Shown: one piece after another, positions 1 through 6,438 of the stretch
How the letters are laid out: each line of letters begins with the position of its first letter
Position numbering within the stretch: position 1 is the first letter of the stretch
Assembly (NCBI GenBank): GCA_964552325.1
Contig: CAZKHA010000193.1
Span: 1 to 6,471, forward strand
Reading direction: 5' to 3'
DNA from: CAZKCK01 sp964552325
Lineage (GTDB): Bacteria; Bacteroidota; Bacteroidia; Bacteroidales; TTA-H9
DNA length: 6,471 bases
Made by a program: the position numbers and the translations under genes
Notes under the pieces: generated by a model
Databases searched by the model: none
Told to the model about the DNA's origin: nothing
Seen by the model: the letters and a program-made list of their open reading frames with translations, nothing else

Positions 1-339
1 AAGCAATTGTGTACGCCAGCTTCAGTTGATAGCATCGAATCGTCGCAAGGGCAAGAAGATCATGTAAGTATGGGCGCTAATGCAGCAACCAAGGCTTTTA
101 AAGTGGTAAAAAACTTGGAGCGCATTCTGGCCATCGAACTCTTTAATGCAGCCCAGGCTATGGAGTTTCGTCGTCCGGAAAAAACATCACCTTACCTCGA
201 GGAATTCGTTTCAGCCTATCGCCTATCGGTTCCGTTTATTGAATCTGACACCCTGATGTATCCTTACATTGAGCAAACAATCCAATTTTTACGCACTGTG
301 GCCGTTGATTTACCCGACGGGCTAATCAAGGGGATTTAA
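1..339 (+). CDS. hutH: Histidine ammonia-lyase, C-terminal part (5' end outside window)
   Basis: This is the last 112 codons of a gene that enters the window in frame at base 1 and stops with TAA at 337-339. The family deaminates histidine to urocanate and ammonia, the first step of cytoplasmic histidine degradation. The visible part begins with the family's TPASVDSI segment, followed by the QEDHVSMG motif (the codons for QED lie at 52-60), a conserved part of the aromatic-amino-acid lyase active site. Next come the helical AIELFNAAQAMEFR segment and the C-terminal tail. The Ala-Ser-Gly that forms the MIO cofactor lies upstream and cannot be checked. Family members are about 500 residues, so roughly the last fifth is seen. 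A TTG at 7-9 is an internal leucine codon, not a start. The 3' end overlaps the next gene, which is on the other strand, by 18 bases. Identification is firm, but no other hut gene is visible. Confidence 0.95.
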   Translation, partial: KQLCTPASVDSIESSQGQEDHVSMGANAATKAFKVVKNLERILAIELFNAAQAMEFRRPEKTSPYLEEFVSAYRLSVPFIESDTLMYPYIEQTIQFLRTVAVDLPDGLIKGI

Positions 340-861
340 GTGTTTTTTTATGAAAATGGGCTCAGTTTGAAGCGTATTGCTTTGATGCTGGGCCCTATCT
401 TTTATAAAGAACTCGAATTTTATGGTGTCAGCAGCTGATTGATAGTTGTAAACGGGTAAGGTGTCATAAACAAATCCACGAATGCCTTTTTGATCACCAC
501 TGGGTGTTAAATATGGGAGGCGAGCATGCAAATTAACTGTATCCATTTTTTGGGTGCTTGGATTGTAAGTGGTTAGTGCAATTTCTCTCCAAACCGCGTT
601 ATGGCATTCTAAATACGTTACAAACAAGTTGTATTTAAAAACACCTGTGGTGTCGGCAGGGCCCAGGCCTAAATCGCCATCACCGTCTGTAAAGCTAAAC
701 TTTATCACACCTCGGTCGTTGATGCCACTTAGTGGATTGGTTAACAAAGTAAAGCCTTCATAGCCAATAATTGGCTCGATTGGATATTCTTCATATTGTT
801 TGCATGATCCTATGAGCAGCAAAGCAAGAAAACAGCCATAAATTGGTACAGCCCTTGGCAT
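322..861 (-). CDS. Small exported lipoprotein of unknown function
   Basis: I predict a 179-residue outer-membrane-directed lipoprotein. I chose the ATG at 859-861 because it gives a compact signal peptide, a hydrophobic stretch ending in the lipobox LIGSC with the lipidated cysteine at residue 20. An upstream in-frame TTG at 904-906 would add 15 polar residues before the signal and is less likely. The first mature residues (CKQYEEYP) are lysine- and acid-containing, which weakly resembles the surface-export signal of some Bacteroidota lipoproteins; that is inference. The mature part is about 160 residues, with an acidic TDGDGDLGL motif (residues 58-66) that could bind calcium. Near the C-terminus it has a beta-rich segment with a DRAQHQSNTLQT pattern (residues 155-166). 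I have seen DGDGD plus a 'DR..N.SN..T' ending in uncharacterised Bacteroidota lipoproteins but know no function. No Shine-Dalgarno is visible. It stops with TAG at 322-324, inside the 3' end of the lyase gene. Confidence 0.82.
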   Translation of the reverse strand: MPRAVPIYGCFLALLLIGSCKQYEEYPIEPIIGYEGFTLLTNPLSGINDRGVIKFSFTDGDGDLGLGPADTTGVFKYNLFVTYLECHNAVWREIALTTYNPSTQKMDTVNLHARLPYLTPSGDQKGIRGFVYDTLPVYNYQSAADTIKFEFFIKDRAQHQSNTLQTEPIFIKKHLNPLD

Positions 862-1041
862 ACGTTTTATTTTTGACGAAGATACAAAAAGGTTTATGGG
901 GGTCAAATAAACTATATTTCAATACTTTTATTCATGAATAAGTTCATGGTTTAAACCAATTACACATCTGTGAAATTTTTTGGCTTCTCGCTTTTTTTTA
1001 GTGGGTAAATTAGCTTGTATTAAGCTTGTTTTGCTATCATC

Positions 1042-1067
1042 GTCCTTTTGGCTTGACCCAAAAGGAC
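1042..1067. repeat. Perfect 10-bp stem-loop
   Basis: GTCCTTTTGG at 1042-1051 is exactly complementary to CCAAAAGGAC at 1058-1067, with the 6-base loop CTTGAC. No T-run follows on either strand within a few bases, so it is not a standard intrinsic terminator for a neighbouring gene. It sits about 180 bases upstream of the lipoprotein start and a dozen bases outside the left arm of the larger inverted repeat. It may be part of the same dispersed intergenic element. The structure is certain at sequence level; its role is unknown. Confidence 0.6.
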
Positions 1068-1078
1068 CAAAAACTCAA

Positions 1079-1271
1079 GGCTTCCTAAAAATAGCGGAAA
1101 ACCGGCTGCTGCTTTGGTATGGAAGAAACGAGGGTTATGGACTGCCTGGCCTTATAATAAGCTTGTAACAACCTACAACCAATCACCGCTTTAGAGATAT
1201 CAGTCGTATGCGTTTCTTCCTTTGCTTTTTTAATTGCAGCCGCTTTTCTTTTTCGCTATTTTTAGAAGGCC
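1079..1271. repeat. Imperfect inverted repeat, two ~70-bp arms
   Basis: The left arm (about 1079-1149) and right arm (about 1201-1271) are related as reverse complements in three collinear blocks. CTAAAAATAGCG at 1085-1096 matches 1254-1265 over 12 of 12 bases. The block at 1097-1109 matches 1236-1248 over 12 of 13 bases. GGAAGAAACG at 1121-1130 matches 1211-1220 over 10 of 10 bases. Small insertions separate the blocks, for example five extra Ts at 1249-1253 in the right arm. A weaker match continues inward (TATGGACTG on the left against CATACGACTG read from the right). The centre is about 50 bases. Collinear blocks with indels suggest two diverged copies of one intergenic repeat in opposite orientation rather than a single maintained hairpin. 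No transposase or target-site duplication was seen. Confidence 0.65.
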
Positions 1272-1661
1272 ACACCACTCCGGAATGATTTTTCTTCAAA
1301 CATTGGTCTTATCGGATGCAGAATTTCGAAGAAAATCGATAGTTGCGGTCTTGATAAGGCCATTTCTACCACCAGTCCCTCTGCATGCGGGGTTGCTTTT
1401 CTCCTGGGCGTTTGCAAAAGAAAAGTTAGGACACTAACCAAGTTGGGTTAGCTTGTCTTAAACCTAATATCTGAAACACCTAGTGACAATAGGATGTTTA
1501 CCCTTAAGCTACCCGCAAAGCTTGTCTATTACGGGATGTTTTAACTTTTGTCGAGTAAGCCAATTAAACAAATACTCACTTAATATGGCGAAGTGCTAAT
1601 TCTTCCAGCCAATCGTTGCAGCTCTAGCGCTTGTCTTTTTATTAGCCAATGCATTCAATAA

Positions 1662-2015
1662 ATCAAACTGCACGAATACGAATCCAGTTTTAATACGTTT
1701 AAGCCAGATGATTTTGATTATAAATCAGCGCTGGCCAACGTACTTTCAGAAACCCATAGGGCCAAATTAGCGTATAGGTTTTCTAGGGATAAAGATATTC
1801 ATGGTTCTGAAATTCTTTACTTTGAATCGCATGGAGAAAACCTTTGTGCTACCCTATTAATGGAAGTTGATGACTGGAGCAAACTTGCAGATCTACGTTT
1901 AAAAAAAGGAGTGTTGTATAGAGGGGCTGAGTTTGTCAACCTCTCTTACCACATCCTTCGAGACTCGAGTAGTGTCACGTTTTTGTTTAAAAGCTTTGAT
2001 GATATTATTGATTAA
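1662..2015 (+). pseudogene. Startless 117-codon frame, probable damaged gene of unknown function
   Basis: From 1662 to the TAA at 2013-2015 the + strand is open for 117 codons and reads like a real protein: mixed, non-repetitive, with alternating hydrophobic and charged residues and sensible codon use. It opens IKLHEYESSF and ends LFKSFDDIID. An in-frame TAA sits immediately upstream at 1659-1661, and the first in-frame ATG is at 1860, which would leave only 51 residues. Two single-base explanations fit. The ATC at 1662-1664 could be a lost ATG, giving MKLHEYESSF. Alternatively, one extra A near 1658-1661 could have broken a link to the ATG at 1649-1651, giving MHSI then IKLHEYE. It could also be the 3' piece of a longer, eroded gene. 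There is no signal peptide in the open part, unlike its neighbours. It meets the arylsulfotransferase-like gene tail to tail with an 11-base overlap. I do not recognise the family. Confidence 0.55.
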
Positions 2016-3666
2016 CTATCAATTTCTTCGTAAGCGATTGTCCGTTTTGGGTTTTTACAAGTACGTAAACACCCGGCATCAACTTATGAACTGGTATTTG
2101 ATAAGTGTTTTCGCCAAGCTGGGTTTCGCCTTCAAACCCATCCATGATTTTACGCCCCATAAGATCATAAACAGCAATTGTAAGGCTACTGGCCGTGGTT
2201 GAGTTAAAGCTGATGGTAACAAAATCTTTGGCCGGATTGGGGTTACAACTAAAATCAGGGCTTTGATTTGCTTTTTTTGTAATCCCAACATACTTGCATG
2301 GGTTGGTAATATCGGTAACCTTAAAGTGTTCAGAACTGATATTTCCACCTCCATATGGCACAAACACATTGTATTCGCCTGCTTGGGTTAAAGCGATGCT
2401 TTGTGTGGTAGCCCCTGTTGACCACAAATACGATTCATGCCCGGGTTCAGCCACTAAATAATAAACATTGCCGATTAATTGGCAGTCAACTGTGGGGCGT
2501 TTTAGTTCCCAAGGTAGGTTGGCATAGTTAAAAGCCCTGTAATTGGCGTAATTGTCGGGACCATATATTTCTACTACCTTTTCTTTGCTAGGCTTTACTA
2601 CCGCACACATTGGGAAGGCTGGGCCTACAAATCCATAGTTTAGCAAGCGGTTGTTGTCATCCAATTGCTGGTGATTGCCCATGGCTAAACTAAACATAGC
2701 GCTGTCTTGAATGTACTCCCATTCCATGGTTGCTATCTTGGCCGTTTCGTTTAGCGACAATTCGAGTGCGCGTCCCAAAGGCGGGTTGGTGTATTGACCA
2801 TTATCCCAGAGTGTTACATGGCCATTGCTCAATCGACGGATGTCGTGCTGGCCGGTCCATCCAATGGCGTCGTTGGTAAACACAAACTGGTTGTTTTTGC
2901 CGCCCATCCGCCACATGATTTCTCCGGTGGCATAGTTAATCTTGGTAATTTCATTTAAATGACGCGATGAAAGTAGGATGTTTCCATCATCATCCAATTC
3001 AATGGCATTGGAATGGGTCCAATCAACAGAGGCTGGGTTGTTGAGCCATACCGAATCAACATCGTCAAATTCAAAATGATCATGCGCCTTCCATTGCCAT
3101 ACCAGGTTCTTGTTTTCATCAAGTTCCTGTACCACAGCGCCAGTTACCTCGGCATTTGGGCTGCCTGGCAAAGTATGGTTTGAGCCAAACCAATGATATT
3201 GCGTAAGATTCATCGTTTGGGTTTCACGGCCAAGGATTAACCAATGGCCATTATCCAAGAGTTGTAATTCGTGTGTATCGGTGTCGTAACCCACCGCTTC
3301 AATGGAATCAACAACCGTAAATGTGCTGTCCATCAGGTAAAACCTGCCCAAAACGGGCGAAAAAAAGCTCATCTGTCCGTTGGGCTGCAATTTAAAATCG
3401 GCAGTAGTAGTGGGTGCACTACCGCCTAAAAAGGTTCTGTAATACACCGGTTTGCCCAATCTATCGAAAATCATATGCGGATGATCGTACATAAATGGCG
3501 GTGCCAGGGTATAGGGCACCATAAAGTAGTAGCCTTTAGACGCAGCGGAGTCAGAAAAAACAAACTCAACAGGCGGTAAGTTCTGGGCTAAAAGGTTCAG
3601 GCATGTTAGTAGATTGATCAATAGGATACTAAGGCTAGCTTTTTTGATAAAGGTAACTGCTTTCAT
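2005..3666 (-). CDS. Secreted arylsulfotransferase-like protein with T9SS sorting domain
   Basis: A 553-residue exported protein. I chose the ATG at 3664-3666 (MKAVTFIKK) over the ATG three codons earlier because it gives a normal basic signal-peptide start; cleavage is likely after LLA at residue 27. Residues ~35-380 match the arylsulfotransferase (Arylsulfotran_2) beta-propeller pattern: a THELQLLDNG repeat with His132, DWTHSNAI with His218, SSRH at 233-236, TGEIMWRMGG at 247-256, GQHDIRR with His274, a WDNG turn at 287-290, and GNHQQLDDNN with His332. Known family members move sulfate between phenolic compounds using a catalytic histidine; which histidine acts here cannot be decided by eye. 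Residues ~391-455 form an Ig/PKD-like segment (YLWSTGATTQSI). Residues ~473-553 are a type A sorting domain (NPNPAKDFVTISF, YDLMGRK, MPGVYVLV), so the protein should cross the outer membrane by T9SS. It is transcribed divergently from the CotH-like gene. Some propellers of this family may not be sulfotransferases, so the activity is a prediction. Confidence 0.85.
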   Translation of the reverse strand: MKAVTFIKKASLSILLINLLTCLNLLAQNLPPVEFVFSDSAASKGYYFMVPYTLAPPFMYDHPHMIFDRLGKPVYYRTFLGGSAPTTTADFKLQPNGQMSFFSPVLGRFYLMDSTFTVVDSIEAVGYDTDTHELQLLDNGHWLILGRETQTMNLTQYHWFGSNHTLPGSPNAEVTGAVVQELDENKNLVWQWKAHDHFEFDDVDSVWLNNPASVDWTHSNAIELDDDGNILLSSRHLNEITKINYATGEIMWRMGGKNNQFVFTNDAIGWTGQHDIRRLSNGHVTLWDNGQYTNPPLGRALELSLNETAKIATMEWEYIQDSAMFSLAMGNHQQLDDNNRLLNYGFVGPAFPMCAVVKPSKEKVVEIYGPDNYANYRAFNYANLPWELKRPTVDCQLIGNVYYLVAEPGHESYLWSTGATTQSIALTQAGEYNVFVPYGGGNISSEHFKVTDITNPCKYVGITKKANQSPDFSCNPNPAKDFVTISFNSTTASSLTIAVYDLMGRKIMDGFEGETQLGENTYQIPVHKLMPGVYVLVKTQNGQSLTKKLIVNQ

Positions 3667-3839
3667 ACAATACATAGTTGATTACGTGAATTCTTAGGTA
3701 AAATTAGTTTTTCGCCATTTAACAATCAAGCTCAACGGCAAATCTTATACACCTTTGCTAAAGTTCACCCTGATAGCCAAAGAAATTTTTTGGTACAGCC
3801 TGTGCTTTGTACATTTGTGCACTTAATAGCACACACCTA
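3667..3839. promoter_or_regulatory. Divergent promoter region between sulfotransferase-like and kinase genes
   Basis: These 173 bases separate two start codons facing away from each other and must carry both promoters. The rightward promoter is clear and listed separately. For the leftward gene I see only imperfect candidates: read on the - strand, TAATTTTA at 3699-3706 preceded by TTG (3723-3725) 16 bases upstream, or AAGATTTG at 3739-3746 without a well-spaced partner. A small inverted pair, CTTTG at 3753-3757 with CAAAG at 3778-3782, lies between the two promoter areas and could be an operator, but it is short enough to be chance. Confidence 0.5.
3789..3817 (+). promoter_or_regulatory. Bacteroidota-type promoter for the CotH-like gene
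   Basis: TTTG at 3789-3792 is followed after exactly 17 bases by TACATTTG at 3810-3817, a full match to the TAnnTTTG -7 element of the primary sigma factor of Bacteroidota. Transcription should begin near 3823-3826, about 15 bases before the ATG at 3840. This also argues against the in-frame TTG at 3807, which would lie upstream of the transcript start. Confidence 0.72.
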
Positions 3840-5618
3840 ATGAATCCTAAAATCGGCCAGCTTAAAGCGCTTTTCTGCAGTCTTCTCATACTAACAATTG
3901 GTAATGTTCGGGCTCAAAGCATCTCGGGCAATGGAGGTTCCATTCCCGATAATGGCAATGTGGTAGTGTTGCCGATTGAGGATGGAGGCGTAAATCCTTT
4001 AAGTATGGAAACTGTTTTACGCGACACTTTTGCTCGTGCAAATGCTGGCTGTATTAACATGAGTGAAATCAAGGTTGATGCTCAGCAAGGCAATACGTTT
4101 CAATTTACGCAAAGCAATTTACCCCTTGTTTTAATCAATACCTATGGACAAGAAATTCTTGATGACCCGAAAATTGCAGCAGGTTTTAAATTAATTGATA
4201 ACGGCTATGGAGGGCCTAACCATATTAACGACAATCCAGCTTACACGGGTTTTATTGGCATCGAAATACGGGGCAGTAGTTCGCAGATGTTTCCCAAAAA
4301 AAATTATGGGTTTGAAACATGGGATGCCTTCAGCAATGAAATTGATACATCTTTGCTGGGCATGCCTGCCGAAAACGATTGGATACTGAATGCGAGTTAT
4401 ACGGACAAAACACTGCTGCGCAATACATTAGGCTATCAAATTTGGATGAATATGGGCTATTATGCCACGCGTTACAGGTATGTTGAAGTATTTATTAACA
4501 ACACTTATAAAGGTGTTTATGTTTTTTCGGAGAAGATAAAGCGTGATAAGGACCGTGTTGATATAGCCAAAATGACCAATACAATGAATACGGGCGATAA
4601 ACTTACAGGCGGTTATATTTTTAAGATTGACCGTGGCGAAGGATGGACAAGCTCGTTCCCTTCGCCAAACAACCCTTCGCTCAGTATTTATTTCCAATAT
4701 GAATACCCTAAGTACGACGACATAACCGATCAGCAAAAGCAATACTTACAAGCTTATGTCAATTGGTTTGAAATGGCATTGGATGCCCCAAATTTCGCTG
4801 ACCCTGTAGTAGGGTGGAGGAAGTATGCCGTAGAAGAAACCTTTGTGGACTATTTTATTCAGAATGAGTTTTGTAAGAATGTGGATGGTTATCGCTTAAG
4901 CACCTTTATTCAAAAAGAGCGTGATAGCGAGGGCGGAAAGTTACGCATGGGTCCCGTATGGGATTTTGATTTGGCATGGCATAACGCCGATTATTGCGAG
5001 GGCGATCTTTATACAGGATGGGCCTATCAATTCCCTTGTGTTGAAGATTATTTTCAATTGCCTTTTTGGTGGGACCGCTTGTTGCAGGATACCGTTTTTG
5101 CAAATAACGTCCAATGCAAATGGAAACTTTTGCGCGACACCTACTTAAGCAAAGCCCGTGTTTTTGAGTATATCGATACTACTGCAGCCCTGCTTGAACA
5201 AGCACAACAACGTAACTTCCAAACTTGGCCCATCTTAGGCACTTATGTGTGGCCAAATCCTTGGCCTTACCCTACTACTTATGCCGGTGAGATTGCCTCT
5301 ATTAAAAGTTGGATAAGTTATCGTTTGGCTTGGTTAGACCAAAACATGCCGGGCAATTGCAATTCATATGGATTGCCCGAATTTCGATCCCTACTGAGCG
5401 TGCAGCCCAATCCCACATCGGGTTTTGTGAGCATCAAAGGCTTGAAACCAAGCGAACATATCCTAGAATGCTGCCTTTTTGACATTACTGGAAATGAGGT
5501 TGCAAAAATTGGGATTGGCTCAACCACCTTTAACATTGATTGGCTTGCAAAAGGAATCTATTTGCTTAAACTTAAAACCAATAGCCAAGAGCAGTTTGTT
5601 AAACTGGTGAAGGATTAA
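3840..5618 (+). CDS. Secreted CotH-family protein kinase with T9SS sorting domain
   Basis: A 592-residue exported protein starting at the first in-frame ATG, just downstream of a strong promoter match; no Shine-Dalgarno is visible. The signal peptide probably ends after NVRA at residue 25. A low-complexity linker (SGNGGSIPDNGN) leads into a CotH kinase-like domain at about residues 93-400. Its motifs in order are: IRGSSSQMFPKKNYGFE (143-159, probable nucleotide-binding lysine); ENDWILNASYTDKTLLRN (178-195); YVEVFINNTYKGVYVFSEKI (214-233); KRDKDRVDIAK; GGYIFKID; NVDGYRLSTF with Asp349; and GPVWDFDLAW with Asp375 and Asp377. The two aspartate motifs fit the catalytic and Mg-binding residues of spore-coat CotH, which phosphorylates serines of coat proteins; the substrate here is unknown. 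A helical, Trp-rich region follows (to ~505). Residues ~515-592 are a T9SS sorting domain (VQPNPTSGFVSIKG, LFDITGNEV, AKGIYLLKLK). The gene is divergent from the sulfotransferase-like gene and 118 bases ahead of the CAP gene on the same strand. The fold call is firm; kinase activity is inferred. Confidence 0.9.
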   Translation: MNPKIGQLKALFCSLLILTIGNVRAQSISGNGGSIPDNGNVVVLPIEDGGVNPLSMETVLRDTFARANAGCINMSEIKVDAQQGNTFQFTQSNLPLVLINTYGQEILDDPKIAAGFKLIDNGYGGPNHINDNPAYTGFIGIEIRGSSSQMFPKKNYGFETWDAFSNEIDTSLLGMPAENDWILNASYTDKTLLRNTLGYQIWMNMGYYATRYRYVEVFINNTYKGVYVFSEKIKRDKDRVDIAKMTNTMNTGDKLTGGYIFKIDRGEGWTSSFPSPNNPSLSIYFQYEYPKYDDITDQQKQYLQAYVNWFEMALDAPNFADPVVGWRKYAVEETFVDYFIQNEFCKNVDGYRLSTFIQKERDSEGGKLRMGPVWDFDLAWHNADYCEGDLYTGWAYQFPCVEDYFQLPFWWDRLLQDTVFANNVQCKWKLLRDTYLSKARVFEYIDTTAALLEQAQQRNFQTWPILGTYVWPNPWPYPTTYAGEIASIKSWISYRLAWLDQNMPGNCNSYGLPEFRSLLSVQPNPTSGFVSIKGLKPSEHILECCLFDITGNEVAKIGIGSTTFNIDWLAKGIYLLKLKTNSQEQFVKLVKD

Positions 5619-5628
5619 TTTATAAACG

Positions 5629-5664
5629 AGTATTCCAACTGGTTTCAAAACTATGTAGAATGCT
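5629..5664 (+). terminator. Possible hairpin after the CotH-like gene
   Basis: AGTATTC at 5629-5635 pairs with GAATGCT at 5658-5664 (one G-U pair). Inside it, TGGTT at 5640-5644 pairs with AACTA at 5649-5653, also with one G-U, leaving a 4-by-4 internal loop. It starts 11 bases after the stop codon, where a terminator would be expected. The stem is AT-rich and there is no immediate U-run, so termination is doubtful; it might instead be an mRNA 3'-end or processing structure. Confidence 0.3.
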
Positions 5665-5736
5665 TAATAGCAATCGGTTTGAAAATTTTGTACAACAAAC
5701 AGCTGGGCTGAACGTTCGTATACTAAAACCCACCCC

Positions 5737-6438
5737 ATGAAATCTAGTACTGTTCGTAAAACCTTTATATTGGCTTTTTTTCTTTGCATTGCTTGGTTCA
5801 GCCCAAGTCTGCACGCCCAAGAAATAGATTATTGGAATGATACCGACGCAAAAAACACAACCGTGAGCTATTTGAATGAAACCGAAAATCAGGTTTTAGT
5901 GGAACTTAATAAAGTGCGTACTAACCCTGCTCGTTATGCCCAAGAATACATAACTCCTCTGCTAACACGTTTTACAAATGAAGACCCCAACATTCGGGTC
6001 ACTGACGATGGCCGCAACCTGATGACCGATGAAGGCCCAAAGGCTGTAAAAGAGTGCATAGCCGAGCTTAAAAAAGCCATGGCCGTACCACCCTTAAAAC
6101 CCTCCAAAGGCATGAGCAAAGCTGCCAAAGATCATAATCGTGATCAAGGACCAGCGGGAAGGATAGGCCACCAAGGCTTCGACAATTCGGACCCCTTTAC
6201 ACGCATGAACCGCTACGGAACATGGCAATCCATAGCAGGTGAGAATATTTCGTACGGCGAAAGCTCCGCCCGCGAAATCGTTATCCAACTCCTGATTGAC
6301 GATGGCGTGGCGAACCGAGGCCACCGCACAAACATTATGGAAGAAAAGTTTTTGGTGGTTGGTATTGCGGTGGGTACGCATAAGTTTTACGATTGGATGT
6401 GCACCATGGATTTGGCGGGTGGTTATGTGGAAAAATAG
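5737..6438 (+). CDS. Secreted CAP-domain (SCP/PR1-like) protein
   Basis: A 233-residue protein starting at the ATG at 5737-5739, which directly yields a signal peptide (basic MKSSTVRK, then a hydrophobic core) probably cut after LHA at residue 27. After a short acidic stretch comes a CAP-superfamily domain: LNETENQVLVELNKVRTNPA (46-65) is the typical first helix, with AAKDHNRDQG (129-138), IGHQGF with His145, SIAGENISYG with Glu169, and NRGHRTNIM with His196. These supply the His/Glu cavity residues conserved in the superfamily. Bacterial members of the YkwD type are secreted, mostly without a known reaction; proposed roles include wall association and hydrolase-like activity. A charged insert of about 50 residues (72-120) precedes the core. 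There is no lipobox and no T9SS sorting domain, so it may stay periplasmic. A second TAG follows the stop directly. The 118-base gap before it holds no strong promoter, so co-transcription with the CotH-like gene is possible. Confidence 0.88.
   Translation: MKSSTVRKTFILAFFLCIAWFSPSLHAQEIDYWNDTDAKNTTVSYLNETENQVLVELNKVRTNPARYAQEYITPLLTRFTNEDPNIRVTDDGRNLMTDEGPKAVKECIAELKKAMAVPPLKPSKGMSKAAKDHNRDQGPAGRIGHQGFDNSDPFTRMNRYGTWQSIAGENISYGESSAREIVIQLLIDDGVANRGHRTNIMEEKFLVVGIAVGTHKFYDWMCTMDLAGGYVEK

Larger units (their letters stand above)
862..1661. other. Gene-poor stretch of about 800 bases
   Basis: No reading frame here looks like a real protein. Two open frames of 62 and 67 codons (980-1168 and 1234-1437, + strand) have TTG starts, low-complexity or odd compositions, and coincide with repeat structure. 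What the stretch does hold: a perfect 10-bp hairpin at 1042-1067; two related arms in inverted orientation at about 1079-1149 and 1201-1271; a weaker inverted pair, CTTTTCT at 1396-1402 with AGAAAAG at 1419-1425; and a small hairpin, CTAACC at 1434-1439 with GGTTAG at 1446-1451. There are no tRNA or rRNA signatures and no CRISPR-like spacing. The stretch contains the upstream region of the lipoprotein gene, but I found no full match to the Bacteroidota promoter pattern there. It looks like intergenic repeat sequence, possibly a scar of past insertions. Confidence 0.6.

Noticed and set aside
311..348. Intrinsic terminator after hutH (T-run at 342-348)
   Set aside because: The only stem before the T-run is three base pairs (CCC/GGG), too short, and the T-run lies inside the coding part of the opposing lipoprotein gene.
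980..1168. 62-codon open frame on the + strand with a TTG start
   Set aside because: It runs through the perfect hairpin and the left arm of the inverted repeat; its protein-like look comes from the repeat. No start signal or recognisable domain.
1234..1437. 67-codon open frame on the + strand with a TTG start
   Set aside because: It overlaps the right arm of the inverted repeat, is rich in Phe/Leu from T-runs, and has no initiation signal.
1441..1661. Possible integron attC-like recombination site
   Set aside because: I looked for paired core sites of the GTTRRRY / RYYYAAC type with flanking symmetry and found no consistent pair.
1596..1726. Short open frame on the - strand containing a plausible-looking stretch ahead of a TAG
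   Set aside because: Only about 42 codons, bounded by a stop upstream, no start codon of note, and it lies opposite the more convincing + strand frame.
2079..2369. 96-codon - strand frame within the arylsulfotransferase-like gene
   Set aside because: Shadow of the real gene in another frame; no domain, no signal.
3807..3839. Upstream TTG start for the CotH-like gene
   Set aside because: It lies before the predicted transcript start and would put 11 non-signal residues ahead of a normal signal peptide.
4428..4742. 104-codon - strand frame opposite the CotH-like gene
   Set aside because: Antisense shadow of a clearly coding region.
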